From positions 13,198,501 through 13,262,500 of the forward strand of contig NC_089867.1 in the NCBI RefSeq assembly GCF_036373705.1: a stretch of DNA of 64,000 nucleotides. The letters run 5' to 3'. This document shows, in pieces, positions 1 to 15,000 of the stretch; the first letter of the stretch is position 1; the number at the start of each line of letters is the position of its first letter. The stretch is from Amia ocellicauda (lineage: Eukaryota > Chordata > Actinopteri > Amiiformes > Amiidae). Below the pieces are notes generated by a model. That model did not search any database and was not told where the DNA came from. It was given only the letters and a program-made list of their open reading frames with translations. The position numbers were made by a program, and so were the translations under genes.

Positions 1-2643
1 CATATTTTCCTTTTTCCATGACCTGAACTAATTTTGATTCAGAATGTTTAAAGAGAAGCAACTTAAAAAACACACAACAATTGGCACCTAGGAGATAGGC
101 ATTCATGTGCCCTGACGAAGTCCTGGTGGCAAACAGAGCACATTTCCTTTCTATTTACCTCTGTTGGGGCCTCCTTGGTGTATTTGCTGTACTATTGGGC
201 ACACAGGGATTGTATTCTGCTACCAGGCAACCAATCTACTCCATCCGTGGCTCGTGTGTGTATGGTGGGTGCCCGGCCTCCCCAGACCCCAGACGCACTG
301 AGCTCCGGGTGAACACCAAGACACAGAAGGCTCCTGCGAGAGGGAACAATTACCACAGAAAATAATTTAGACATCACAAAGGCAGAGTGTACTTGCATAA
401 TGTAGTTTTATGATGTGCAAAACAACAAAACATGAGTTTTTAAGGAAACGTTGTTGCTACTAGTATTATTTTTATTCTGTTTTTCTTGTCACTGTTGAAT
501 GGAAGTGAAGATCAACACTTTGATCTTTTACTGCTTCTTGTTCCTTATAAATGGAAAACAGCAAATGGGCTCGATAGTAAAACAAAGACAAGGATAGAGA
601 AAAATTGCAAACCTCTATACCTTGTAATTCCTAAAAATACAAAACTGAATTATCCAATTTTTTCTTTGTATTATGAAACCATGTTTGCATCAAAATGTTC
701 AAAGCTCACAGAAAAATAGATAAATGCACACATACATACAGGAAATGTGGTCATTCTTCAATTTTCTCATTCCATCATAGCAGAGAAGCACCACACACAC
801 TGCCACAAAAACATATTAGACAAAATAATAACTCAACAAACTCCAAAAATAAACCACAATTATACCATAGAGGCATCTAATTTATAGAAACATCTCTCTA
901 CACATTATAAAGTTCCTAACAATAACTGAATTGCAATACTACAAGATCTCTGGAAATCCACTGCTTCATAAAGAATGTAACATAAACATGACTAATACAG
1001 GAGAGCCTTTCTGGTCTCAATCGAAGTTTAAAGCCCATCACGTGAGTTCCAGGCAGCAGATTTTATTTTAACTTTCCTTTTTGTTGGCACTTCTCTGCGT
1101 GGGTCTGTTTCTATGGGTTCCTGTTAACTCAGGGCTCAGAATGCGTCCATCTCTCAGGATGTGAAGTCGTGCCCATCCTGGAGCTGAGCACCAGAACAAA
1201 CAAACTACCTTTTTTTTTCCTGCACGAAAGCTGCTGTAAAACGAAAACAGACAATTGTGATTTTCCCATTGCCTTCTGATTTAACGCTGTAATCCCTGAG
1301 TTAATATAACTCTCCACTGCTCCTATGCTAAAAAAGGAAGCGAAAATAAGCGTATTAATTTGTTTCACCCAATTTAATGTATCCATCTGGACAATAACAC
1401 AATTTTATATAAAAATAAGATTGTAATAGTATTTTAATTTTCAATTTAGAAGGAATTAAGGAATACAATAGCACTAATTGTCACTTCCCCAGAATCAAGA
1501 CATGTATAGACTTAACCATGCCAGCATTCAAGAGTAGTTTTCCACAACCTTCATTAGTAAACTCCTGTGAAGCTCCAATATGACACCAAACAATGACAAA
1601 ATCTGCAGTAAATACTATTATTTCAAAATAAGGGATTAACAAATGCAACAAGGATTTCAATTAGTTGGTACGTAGTGCATCTTTTTAATTCAACTCTTGC
1701 CAAGCAAATATAAAATTATAAAACTGTTAAACAAGTGGTAACTTATGTTACAGAACAATGAATCTCTACCGAAATACAATTTTCTTTACACTTGGCAAAA
1801 CCTGGAAGTGTTCAAAAACATTGTTCTAAGACATTTAGTGATCTTACTGGTTCATTTTATTAGCTTCTTCAATTGTCACCATTATGCACATCTCTCAACA
1901 CTGGAAAAAGGCCTGTAAACTGCCTTTTAAACAATTTTTCATTACAGGAATACAAAAAGGCAGTTTTGAAAATTGTGAGGGTTTCTAAAATATATCATAT
2001 GATTTAATGGATTATAAATTTGACCTTTTAACCTTTGAATTTAACTAATCGTGCAGTCTTTACTTTTGTGTTCCAAAATCCAAATTGTCACAAAAATGTA
2101 AGTGTTCTACTTCCTCTAACAATACATTATTGCATGGGGGAACACATTTCTGTGCCTTTAAAATCAATAAAACTAAAACTGTTAATAATCACAGATCAAT
2201 ACAAATTAAAAAAATATATAATAAGACTTAGGTTTAACATCTTTTGGAAGAAAAGGCATATAACCACATAAAAACATGTACAATTTCCAGTACAAAAATA
2301 TTAAATTACGAAAGAATGTAATCCAATAAAAAATATCTAACTCTGTAGCAAACAGGCTTACATGAACAGAAAAATTTAACATTTTCCTGAATGCTCAATA
2401 TCGCTTTGGTTTTCTTTTTTCCCCAGTATTCAGAATTTTGCATCATTTTCTTTATTTTAAAGAGAAATTACAAAGATTGTTTTGGCATGTTTTCAATGTT
2501 TTACAAAAAGACAAAAAAAAAAAAGACAAAATGAAAGTAACTTTAAGGACAATAAGAAATCTTATCAATATTTTGTTTACAGCTGCTTCAGTGGTGTTTT
2601 TGGTCCCCTAGGAGAGGGTTCTGCTCATGACGTCTTTCAGGGC
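1..2643. other. 3' flank and probable 3' UTR of TRANK1; no other gene seen
   Basis: This stretch lies beyond the TRANK1 stop codon on the minus strand. It is AT-rich with no convincing coding exon on either strand. Possible minus-strand polyadenylation hexamers (TTTATT on the plus strand) occur near 2451-2456 and 1856-1861, so the TRANK1 3' UTR probably ends within the first 200-800 bases below 2643, but the true site cannot be chosen from sequence. A GC-richer patch at about 230-340 contains a short open frame that resembles nothing I recognise. The next gene expected from human synteny (DCLK3) is not seen. Confidence 0.5.
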
Positions 2644-3011
2644 TCAATTGTTCCTTCTTCTTCCTCCATATCTCCCCTTCCTATTTCTCGTCTTTTTAAC
2701 AGGTTCGAGCTCTTCAAAACTCGCAAGTTCATCAACAGTTTCATCTTCCAGAATGTCATCTTTGTTGACATGCACCATGCCTGTAAATGTGGAATTGAAT
2801 TCAGCTACAGGTGATTTTGTCAAGGCAGGAGCTCATTCCAAACCAAAACCGTTGTTGTTATTAGAGTAAAGGGAGAACATGCATTCAGATGTGGAAATGT
2901 GTGACCTACCTTTTCTTGAATACAGTTCTGTTTCTGGCATCTTCTCACTGTCCAGGACTTCCTTCAATGCATTTCTCAAAGCAAGGGTGTTCCTATACAG
3001 CTCTGGAATGC
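2644..3011 (-). CDS. TRANK1: TRANK1 last two coding exons and stop
   Basis: Exon 22 (2910-3011) encodes [17 protein letters not shown]..., and exon 23 (2644-2804) encodes an acidic segment ([20 protein letters not shown]) and a basic tail ([16 protein letters not shown]) ending at TGA, 2644-2646. The acidic-then-basic end matches the organisation of the mammalian C-terminus. The basic tail could act as a nuclear localisation signal; this is inference. Confidence 0.82.
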
Positions 3012-6000
3012 CTACAATGATTAAAAAAACAAAACGTTGAAACAGTAAGGTATTATCAACCATGTATACGAGTATCAAACAATATTTAAACATACAGAAT
3101 TAGTTACAAACCTTCTACAAAAAAGACTGAATGTTTAACATGTTTGACCCTTTGGAACCGTCACATCCTGTACTTTACTAGAAAGTCATGTGCAAAAGGA
3201 TTAAAAGTACCTCCAATAAAATGGTGACATCTTACCTGAATCCCAGTCTTTATTCTTGTAGATCCTCTCCATTGAAGCAGTCGTGTTCTGGAGGGAACTC
3301 TTCAGCTTTCCTTCCACAACTCTTGACTGTTCTCTGGCAAACAGAAAGCCTTCGCGGGCTTCCAAACTCGCCAGAACCTCTTTGCAATTGCTGATTAAAG
3401 AGTCAGCTTGCTCTGCAAAACAACGCAAGTAATTCTCGTAGCTATCTTGTTTGGATCTATGTTCTTCACTAGACAGATGCACCTGGTAATCATCCTTGAA
3501 GCAGGTGTCATTGTCTTCCACTGCCTGACCATGCCCCTCGTCATCTTCTAGAGATACAAGGCTCTTCTCATGCCGCTCTTCCTCCTCTTGATCTTCAGAA
3601 GGTTTTCTCAAGGCCTTCCTAAACTTCACGCCACAGAGGTCACACTGGGTTCTGTCAATATCAGCCTTGATGAAGTTTTTAGGGGCCATCTCCCTACTCT
3701 GTACTTCTCGTGTCTTATCTTGCATTATGGCTATTGTCCTGCCCAGGAGAATGACCTTCCTGATGGCTTCTCTCCAATTGTCTCGGTGCCGCTGTGCCTG
3801 CAACGCCTTGAGTAGGTCCTCAGATTCCTGAAGATCCTCCTCAAAAGCATTAACAGGACCCCTGTCCACAGCTCGGGAAACTGGTATGGGATTCAGTATG
3901 TAATTGAATCTGGAGACCCTGACATTTTGAAAAAAAATGTCCTTCAGAGAATAGTCCCATTGGCAATCAATGAGATACTCGTCATCCCTTTCTTTCAACA
4001 ATTCCTGAAGGACTCCCACTACCTCTTTCATATTCCTGGCCCCATTTACTGTCTTGACTACTTCAATCAGCCTCTTGGGGATCTGAGCTGGGTCTTCGAT
4101 TTTCTTCAGTTCTTCTTCTGCTCTCATGAAATTATCCCGGAGGAAGGGTTCACATTTGGAATCCAGGACATGTCCTACATTGACCAGCATTACCATGCAC
4201 AGCACAGCAGTTCGCTCAGCTTCTCCTGAGGCAGTGTAGGAAGAGTCACTGAAGGCATCAACTAAAACATTGAAATCTTCATTGACATAGCCACACATTA
4301 CCTTAGCCAAGTACACAAGATGATTCCTAATTTTCCTTATGAATATCACACTGTCTCTTGGTTTAAAAGAATTTACAACGGAAATCAGTGGCTTCTGTGT
4401 GAGCATGAAACTCCAGAAATTCAGAAGGGCAATATAGCTCTTGGGAAAACACACAATCATGGTCCTGCAATTGTGCATCAAGAATGCACAGCTCAAGACA
4501 AACTGAAACTCAACCAGCATGAGTGTGTTCCCAATGTCTGGAATCATGTGATCTATGCATTTTGTGACTGGCACATTCAGAAAGCGATAAAACGTATGAA
4601 TGCACTGCTGAGGGTTGTCATAAAGATCCTGAATCATTAGAACAAAAAGCTTAAAGAAATGAAAGTGAATCTTGCTGCCTTTGCGAACGGGCAGCATCCC
4701 ACGTGACCCGGCCACAGCTTTGCCTTTCCACTGTGCGTTGGCCCTCAGGTCCTGCTGGAACTGTTGCTCCTCTTTAGAAAGCATGCTCTCAAGTTTGCCA
4801 GGGAAGTCGGAGGACAAAATGTAAACCTTTGTCGCCTCTAGCCACAGGTCTGTCGATTCTCTTCTGATGACAATTTCCTCATCATTTATCCTCTTTGAAA
4901 TGTACTGCCTGAGAACCCATTTGTAGCTCTCGAAGGGTACATTCTGCATTAACTTGAGGACCTCTTGACAAGTTCCTTTATTGTTGGATATAGCTCTTTG
5001 GTGAAAATGACCTGGAAACACAGTCCTGATAAGAGACTTGCAAAAAGCATATTCATCTCCTGTCAAGATATGCTGAAGATCCTCTGATTCAGGAAGGAAA
5101 CAGTCTTTGAATAGCAACTTAGCTTGCAGCAGCATCCCATTCAAAGCGGTCAGATATACCTTGGAATGGAAGGCACATTTGACTTCATACTTCTGCAATG
5201 GCCTGTGAAGATCAGTGCAGTTCTCCATCTTGCACTCAAGGCCGCACACATGTTTCAAGCACACGTCTGGGAAGGCCTGAGCTTGGGCTATTATCTTCTC
5301 TGCACAGTGGCACAATTTCCTTAGCAGCTGCCTCTTGAGAACATACTTCATATCAGTTGTACTCAGCCAGTAGGAAGTATTCTCAGAGATCACCTTGTCT
5401 TTTAGGTCTGGGTCACATTCGAACATGAACCGGAGGACTCTGCCCCCTTCTTTCTTTGGGATGCGACACTGGTTGGCCTCCACCTGTATGATCCCACAGA
5501 AGTCAAAGCAGGATTTTACCATTTCTTTCTCCTCATTGTTCTCTGGTTTCTCCAGTGCTTTGGCCAATTTAAGAAGCATTTCAATGCATGCCAAGTAGTG
5601 CCTTAATTGTGAAACTTGATATAGAGGATGCTCAAGCAAAGAGCAGAGGGCCTCTAATGCTCCCGCAGGGTGGCGTTCCTCCAAAAACCAGTGGAATGCC
5701 ATTGAGACCATTTCAATATCTTTGTTTAAGAAGCCTTTCAACAGAGTTACCTCTGCTTCTCCATATGACATTTGTGTCTTTTTGAACATCATCATTGCTT
5801 CTTCAAGCACTTTACTGGCTTTTTCCTTCTGAGAGTCATCAAGCTCCATCTCCCAGAACTGCACAGAGAGGCGGGCATCAGCCAGGAGGCACTCAGCACG
5901 AAACTCAACGTTGTTAGACAATCCTGCAGCCTTATTCAGGTATCCGTGTTCCCTCATCAAGATGGCCGCCTCTTCTTCCCTCCCAAGGTACTTTAACACA

Positions 6001-9000
6001 TCCGCTGCTTGACTTAAGTAACCATTCTGTTTGAAGAAAGCCAGACGGTCATCTAGAGGGAGCTTGGAGAGAGTAGCTTCCATTTTTGCCAGGTTTTTTT
6101 GTTTGTGATATTTAGCTGCAGTCTCCAAATATAAATAATTTTTGGAGTAAGGCAGCTTGGCTTGCTGCTGGTCACATCTGGACAAAAAAAACAAAAAAGT
6201 GTAAAGAACCATTCTAGTAATGCAGATATTTTTTTAATATTCTTTGATAATGCAGATGTAAAAATTCAAACGGACACATACCTTTCCAAGACATCAGCAG
6301 CTTCTTCAAACAACTCTGCACGACAGTACAATTTTATTGCCATCTCATAATCCAAGATTTGATCAAAGCACTTAGCAGAGGCTTTGAAGCATTCTGCCTT
6401 TCTATAAAACACAGCCGCTTCCTTCATCTGGAGCAAAAAGAACAAAAACAAAACAAAATCTGACAAATTATTTTCTCTGCTTATTAAATTATTATTACAC
6501 ATGGTTAATAATATGTAAATATATTATTATGGAATGCATTTTCAAAGTATCGGTGTGAATATTTCCCGATATCTCATTGGCATTAGTATCATTATGGTTT
6601 GTAATACAATGAACTACCTCTGCATTAATATGGAGGAAATTGAAATGACACATTAGTCAGTGGTTCCAGAAGGAACCCACAAATATGCAATCAATGTCAT
6701 TATGTTCTCAGGTAGGCTTATCCAAGACTTTGAAATTTTAGTTTTATAGCCGAGAACTTAAAATAGGTTGATTACTCAAAATATTGTCCCCACAGAACAT
6801 GTCAGAGTGTGTAGAGAAATGTTAAACCCATCCAGTCATTCATTTAAATAGACCAATGAAGGAGCCAAGAGCCAGGCAGGAGACACCCCGGCCTTCCAGG
6901 ACTGGAGCTCGATACCCCTGCATTAGATAGTCAATCCACAAAAAACAGCAGCCATAGTTTCCCATTTTCTGAAGAGGTGTGTGTGCATTCTGCACTAGTG
7001 GGGACATTTATAAGACTCCAATAATACTCTTCTTAAACTTGTATAAGCACATGTAAATATATGGAGGTTTTCCCTTTTTTTATTATATTGTACTTTTATA
7101 AACATGCATGACACCTTAGATATAAATATGTGCCACATGAATAATTAATATAAATAACTTAAAAATAGGAGAATGTCTTGTCATCTCCAATTCTAAGGGT
7201 AAAAAAAGAATGAAGAATACCATACCTTTCCCAGCTGCTCACACAACTGTGCACACAGTTTGTACTCCTTGGCATTTTTTAAGCATTTCATGGACAACTT
7301 GGGTACATTGCATTCCAGATACGTCTTTGATAACTGTAGGTATTCCAACTGCATGTCCCTATTCAAAGAAGAAGAGATTTATATAAATGAATTAATTTCA
7401 TATTGCTTTCCATGCATATACTATGAAAAACAAATGTGGGTCAGCATGAGATTTAAGGAGTTTTTAAACTATAGAAACATTTTCCTGCCAACATACACTC
7501 TTAAACAAACCCCTTTCAAAAGCAATCTGGACATTGTATTTTCCATATCTCAAGTTTGCATTCTAATATGTTTTATGGTTCTAGTAACATGCATGCACAA
7601 CACAGTAATAAAAGCACTTCAGTCTCTGTCAGTCTGTGAGGCACCCGGTGCCCTATGAAGAATCTTATTATATGTACATGTAATATGTATGTTATTTAAG
7701 CACAACACTGGCCTCTGGTGGTCTACTGCATAAACAAGGTATTTTGCTTTGCACCTAAAGATGCACTCAGCATGATAAATAAATACAGTTTCATTTTGTG
7801 TGCAATCTGGCAATTGGCAAAGATAATAATTTAAGGTACAATTCCTGTAATAAAACCTTTAGTGCTTACTTGGGACTGGCTTTCTTGGACTGTACATTGA
7901 GAACAGCATAATTAGCCATGGCTAGTTTTTCTTTGTCTCCACACCCACCTCTCTGGTAGCACTTGGCAGCAACCTAGAAACAGTAAAAGCAAGAATAATA
8001 GCAACGTCTCAGTATTTGTAAATAAATGTGTTTCCAACTACTGAATTTTAAATGTGTTGACATCACCTGCAGCTTTCCCTGACTTAATATCATACGTGTA
8101 CTTCCTGTTATTCAGATTCCACGTTTCTCTCTCCCTTTTCCGACTTAGATCATCTACCCTGCAGTCACAGCTTTTGAAAAGATGCATTATATTCCAAGTG
8201 TAGATATGCAGGAGGGTGAAGTTTGAAAAAGTTTGATAAGGTTTGCAGTTGAAGGGTGTTGCCAATATGCACCCTGTGCTCACTCCCTCACAAACCCTTT
8301 TGTAAAGTACTTTGTTTGTGGCATGGGCAACAGAAAAAGTAACACATCAACAATATCAAATAATCCAAGCAGAAACAACCAAGAACCCGAGAGAGCACCT
8401 GGACTATGGTGTTATAGATGGTATATTTATACAGTAGAAATTAAGAAATAACAGGAAAATACAAGTCCTTCATTGACATTATTAATTTTGAACGTACCTT
8501 CCAGCACTGATGCTTTGCAAAATAATCGCCTCTTTCAATCCACTCATGCTGTGTTGAAGTTTTAACAAACATGCTGTCATCAAGCTCTAAAAAAGGATTA
8601 GGGAGGAGAAAAAAAAAAAAAAAAAAGGTTATAACCATTAAAACCATTGATCGCTTTTGTTTTATTTTCATTCAGCACCAAATTGATTTTTTTTATTATT
8701 TTATTCCACATACCCTTATATCCTTAAATGTACATACATTGTATAACTGTTACTGCACTGTTACATTTAATCCTAAAAGATTAAAATAAATACCTGTGTT
8801 TTCATCAGTCTTGACCACCTGCACATACCCTCCCTTGATTAGGTACTCGAAGGCAGGGCCACGCTTTTCTTTGTTTTTATCGAACAGCCAGAGGTTCACC
8901 CTGGCCCGTGTGATGGCGGTGTACAGCTGTTTTAACTCTCCATTTAACATCTTAATTAAACAAGGAGGAAGGAAGAGACAGAGACAGAATGTGTTAGCTG

Positions 9001-12000
9001 TTCAGAGGTGGCGTTGCCTAATCTTTTACATCACAGCAATTTATATAATAACTGGCATAGCTTATGGAAAATATTGAGATGGCTGATGTTTCTGCAGACT
9101 GGACTCCATCCAGAGATTGTGTGTTTCCTCAAGATAGATGAAGGTTTCAAATGTATTAAAGGTAAAGATGGACTTGTGTGTCTACAATGCAATTTAACCC
9201 TCAGATGAAAGGATTAACAAAGACATTTATTTTCACTCTAGTTCATTACATTTAACCAATATTTACTGGTTCAGCAGGGATGCAGTGCTAAATAGACTGG
9301 AGAATTAATCTCTTCCCGTTTTCTACCTGGAATCAAACTGCCCCCCATTGGAAGGATCCCAACCCACTTTAAAGCCTGCATTAAAAATGTTGTTTCTCAC
9401 TGTCTGGTATCTACAGAGCACAACAGAGCCAGCTCTAGCCTAATGAGTCAGTAAAACATGACAATTTACTGTAGTTTATTTACACAATTTAGTTCCAGAA
9501 GAGAAGTCCTGGAGATATCCGACCTTGTGTAAATCAGCGTTGAACTCCAGAGGCCTGGTCTGCGGAGCCGCAATCTCCTCTAGGGGAACTTCCACAATTG
9601 GCCCCCTCTCTGTTGTAGGCAGGCTTTGTGGGCTGAAGGTCGAGATCACACGCCACTCTTTCCCAGCCTAAATCAACGAAAGACAATCAGCATGTGTGTG
9701 TATGTATAAGAATGGGCTGTAATTTTTCACTTTTCCTGATAGTTCTTGCACCAGTACAATCTTTCATTTATTAACTGATTTGCGTGTCCCGATATCTAAC
9801 TTTTAGCTTCAAAATTGCTCAGCAAAGAAAATAGTAAAATTCTACCTAGATGCTGGAAGAAATTAGTGTTAGATCATTTACAGGGATGTAACACTAGTCT
9901 GCAATTGAAAACTAAATTATATCTTAACAAATGCTTTATGAACTTCCCCTCGTATAGAGGAATCATAAATGAATGCCTCAAGTTCTTGTCCCACTTCCAG
10001 GGTCATAATAGAACTGCCGTGGCTCAGCTGCCTGTGTTTTCTGTGGCAGTCACTATAATAAATCTGAATTGTCAGTAACTCACCTCTGAATCTGTGAAAA
10101 AGTTATAAAGAAGCACGTCATCGAATTCCAGGCCTTTGGCTTCATAGATAGTGAGGACCAGAGCCAAGCTCAGCTCTTCGGGAATGGTTTCCTTAGCTGT
10201 TTCATTTGCAACCAGGATCACCTACAATACAAAGACAAAACTTTAAAATACAAACTTAAAACCCATATAATTTAAACATAAGGTGTTCTAACTCACTTAA
10301 CAGTGATTCTGTCCTGTTAAATAGTAGCTTTACAATTGTTCAAGTCCAAATTTTTACTTAAATACATGTCAGACACCATCCACTGAATACATTCAGAGAT
10401 ATTTTCGGTTTTCAATTGCCATCTTGTGGTACAAAGTAGTCACTGCACTCAAGGAACTTTGTACTAAAGTAATGTTACGCTCACACTACATGATTTCTAC
10501 AATCCAACCCGGTTTTGAGAATGGTGGGCATCTCACACTTAACGACCGTCTTTCACAGAATGTATGTATTTTGCATCGTGAAGGATTGCACACTACATTG
10601 AAATACAGGGGGTCACACACTTAACGACTGCCTGAAATCCTTTGTTCTGGGGATCTCCGACACAGCATTGAAACTCCCCAAATCTCCATCAACAGAAAAA
10701 GTAAACACACATGGACCTGGACACTAACAAGCTTGCTGTCCTTGTTTGTGCATTCGTCTGTGCTGACAAACAAAAACAGCGTAGCGAAAAGAGAGTGTGT
10801 GAAGACATGGATGGGGAGGCGAGGGCAATAGCCTGTATACTCTGCTGTGAGAGCTGGAGGTGAGCAGCACACAGGCTATATACATCCCACAGTATGATCA
10901 TCACATTGTAGGTATCGATATTTTGTGCAGACCTGGGTCAAACAGATACTAATTGGTATTTGTATTCGAAAATATTATTTTCCCTGTATTACAGTGTTTT
11001 TAAATAACTTGCCTCAAATCAAGCAGTGTTATCTGAAGTATTTGAATAAATAAAATAAATCAAATACTCCTGTCACGTTCATTCTACCTTTTTTTTTTTT
11101 TTTTTTTCTTCAATCAGCTCAACTCTCATTGGCTACTACCAGTCTCCGTTCTCATAATACATAGCACCTGGTCTCACCTTACACGACCAGTGTCAATTTT
11201 AGTCATAAATATGAAACGTTTGATATTATTGTAGTGGCTCCGACTAGCTAAAGATTGGATTGGAGGGCAAGCGATAGCAACACAGCCCCTATCACACTAC
11301 ATATTGTAAATCTTCCATATTTCAAGACTGGATTGGCTCTGCTCAATGTTTGAATCAATCTTGTTAATAACGGCACGTGTGCAGAACTTCAGCCCTATTT
11401 TTGCGTATTTTGGTGTTACAATACCAGCATACTTTGATGTCAAAAATGCTAACATGCTACGCAAAATTATGTATGTAAAAAATTACATAATCTATGTTAT
11501 GTACTTGGGAGTGTTTGTGTATTTCTGTTACTTTTCCAACTCAAAATTGTATCTGTCTACAATGTATTTAATGGAGCGTTAAATGGAAATGAAAAATGTG
11601 GTCTACCAAATCTGTGGTGGGCTACCATAGTTTACCTTTTGGTAGCCCACTGGACTACATAGTAGTGATATGAACACCCCTGATGCTTAACTGTAATTAC
11701 TTCATGCTCAGCTCCTTGTAAGTTTCACTTGTTCAACATTTCGTCTTCAATTAGATCCCAATAATTTTTGTATTGCTGATGAATGGACAATGACACCAGA
11801 GCCTCCTGCTAATTCTAGAATAATATGAGCTACAGTGAGGGAAAAAAGTATTTGATCCCCTGCTGATTTTGTACGTTTGCCCACTGACAAAGAAATGATC
11901 AGTCTATAATTTTAATGGTAGGTGTATTTTAACAGTGAGAGACAGAATAACAACAAAAAAATCCAGAAAAAAACGCATTTCAAAAAAGTTATAAATTGAT

Positions 12001-15000
12001 TTGCATGTTAATGAGGGAAATAAGTATTTGATCCCCTATCAATCAGCAAGATTTCTGGCTCCCCTTTAAGAGAGTGCTTCTAATCTTAGCTCGATACCTG
12101 TATAAAAGACACCTGTCCACAGAAGCAATCAATCAATCAGATTCCAAACTCTCCACCATGGCCAAGACCAAACAGCTGTCCAAGGATGTCAGGGACAAGA
12201 TTGTAGACCTACACAAGGCTGGAATGGGCTACAAGACCATCGCCAAGCAGCTTGGTGAGAAGGTGACAACAGTTGGTGCGATTATTAGCAAATGGAAGAA
12301 ACACAAAATAACTGCCAGTCTCCCTCGTTCTGGGGCTCCATGCAAGATCTCACCTCGTGGAGTTTCAATGATCATGAGAACGGTGAGGAATCAGCCCAGA
12401 ACTACATGGGAGGATCTTGTTCATGATCTCAAGGCAGCTGGGACCATAGTCACCAAGAAAACAATTGGTAACACACTACGCCGTGAAGGACTGAAATCCT
12501 GCAGCGCCCGCAAGGTACCCCTGCTCAAGAAAGCACATGTACAGGCCCGTCTGAAGTTTGCCAATGAACATCTGAATGATTCAGAGGAGAACTGGGTGAA
12601 AGTGTTGTGATCAGATGAGACCAAAATCGAGCTCTTTGGCATCAACTCAACTCGCCGTGTTTGGAGGAGGAGGAATGACCCCAAGAACACCATCCCCACC
12701 GTCAAACATGGAGGTGGAAACATTATGCTTTGGGGGTGTTTTTCTGCTAAGGGGACAGGACAACTGCACCGCATCAAAGGGACGATGGACGGGGCCATGT
12801 ACCGTCAATTCTTGGGTGAGAACCTCCTTCCCTCAGCCAGGGCATTGAAAATGGGTCGTGGATGGGTATTCCAGCATGACAATGACCCAAAACACACAGC
12901 CAAGGTAACAAAGGAGTGGCTCAAGAAGAAGCACATTAAGGTCCTGGAGTGGCCTAGGCAGTCTCCGGACCTTAATCCCATAGAAAATCTGTGGAGGGAG
13001 CTGAAGGTTCGAGTTGCCAAACGTCAGCCTCGAAACCTTAATGACTTGGAGAGGATCTGCAAAGAGGAGTGGGACAAAATCCCTCCTGAGATGTGTGCAA
13101 ACCTGGTGGCCAACTACAAGAAACGTCTGACCTCTGTGATTGCTAACAAGGGTTTTGCCACCAAGTACTAAGTCAAAGGGGTCAAATACTTATTTCCCTC
13201 ATTAACATGCAAATCAATTTATAACTTTTTTGAAATGCGTTTTTTTCTGGATTTTGTTGTTGTTATTCTTTCTCTCACTGTTAAAATACACCTACCATTA
13301 AAATTATAGACTGATCATTTCTTTGTCAGTAGGCAAACATACAAAATCAGCAGGGGATCAAATACTTTTTCCCTCACTGTATTTCAGTCAATGTTCCTTC
13401 CTTCTTAATACCAGTCAGTTATTAGTAGACAACACAAGTGGAGTAACAATTGAGTACATTGTTCTCATATATCCACATTCTGTAACCCATGAATGCATCT
13501 GAATTTTGCACAGTACTGTAGCTAAAATGCCAGCTGTAACTGTGAAATAGAAAGGAGGTTTACTGCAGTATTCAGAACAGACCTGATGAGCTCCAAACTC
13601 AATGGGCTGAGACTTCCTCTTGTTGCCCCTCAGCAGAATGGCCAGGTCACTGACACTGCAGGACTCCAGGACCGTGGGCTTCGGCCCATCGAACAGGCCC
13701 CTGTCCCTCGGCAACCGGTCAAACGATTCCGGGAAGAAGAATTGCAGCAGGTCCACGATGCCAGAGGCCAGCTTCAGAATACCTGCAAGTAAGAGTCAGT
13801 CAAAAGTCAATCAAATTAACACTCCTGGCTTAAGATAGAACAGGCTGTTAAACAAATGCTTCACAAGAACAGTATTCAGTGACAAACACAGCAAATAATA
13901 ACACAATAAAAACAGACAAACTATTATTTCTATACCAGATTATTAAGAGTTATAGGCTGTAACATGTCACTTATTTTCAGTTTTCATAATGAATACGAAG
14001 CAAGCCTGACCCAGATCATTAAAAAGTTGTTTTCATTTACCTGAATGTGATCTGTAGTTCTGGTACAGCTCATAAATCCTCTTTGGTTTTCTAACAATGA
14101 AGCGCTTCTTCCGGTCTGTTTTGCTCTTACTTGCGTAGTAGAACAGGGACCTGAGGTCACTGAAGCGGAAGGCCACTCCCTTCATGATGCTCTGTGCCGT
14201 GTCTCCAGTCAGGAACATGGAGTTGGGGTCATTGATGATTTTCATGAGCAAGCACAGCTCAGCTTGGGTGAAATCCTGGATCTCATCCCCATACAGCTCG
14301 TGGATGGACCACGGTATCACTTCCAGATTGGCGAGTCTTAGAGACAGGTTGTGCAGCACATCCTCCTCATCAAAGAATCCTCTCTGAGACTTGATTTGCT
14401 GGTACAGACGGAAGAGGCGATAGATTTCACTACGGTCTTCCTGGAAGTTTGGAGCCCTCTTTCTACCCAGCTTGTTGTACTGCTCCTCTGAAAGGATCCC
14501 ACTCTTGCTGCTGAACGCTTCAAATGAACCTTTCATGAAGGATTTGATTTCTTTCCAAACCAATGCTGGGTTGCAGTGGGGCTTGCCCTTGACCATTTTG
14601 GGCCAGATTTCAGACGCAAACACTTCAAAGGTTACAAACAGACGGGGGTCGGTCTCTCTCACCACTTTTTCTGCAACCTTTTCTTCTTCTTTTTCTTCTT
14701 CCATCTCATCATCAAAATCTCCTTCTTCTTCCTCATCTTGCAGCTCTGGGATCAACATGTCATCCTGGGACCATCCGACAATGGTTCTTTTCAGGCTACC
14801 ATCTGGATTCCTTGGGAAGAAAGGGTCGGGCATGGAGGCATCCAGAAGCAACAACAACTGCTGGGAAGTGATGAAAAGGGGAAAATGTTCATCTTTGATT
14901 TCCTGGAACTTGTAAATATTGGGTTCCAGGGATTTGAAGTGGCTTGTGGCTTTTGTGGACTTACTCAGCTCAACAAAGTTCTTCTGCACTTCCTTGCACA

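Noticed and set aside
105..365. 86-residue open frame in a GC-richer patch at the left edge
   Set aside because: No recognisable domain, no splice sites in register, and not similar to the expected neighbour DCLK3.
12421..13020. Antisense open frames across Tc1 copy A
   Set aside because: They mirror the transposase coding strand; Tc1 elements encode one protein only.
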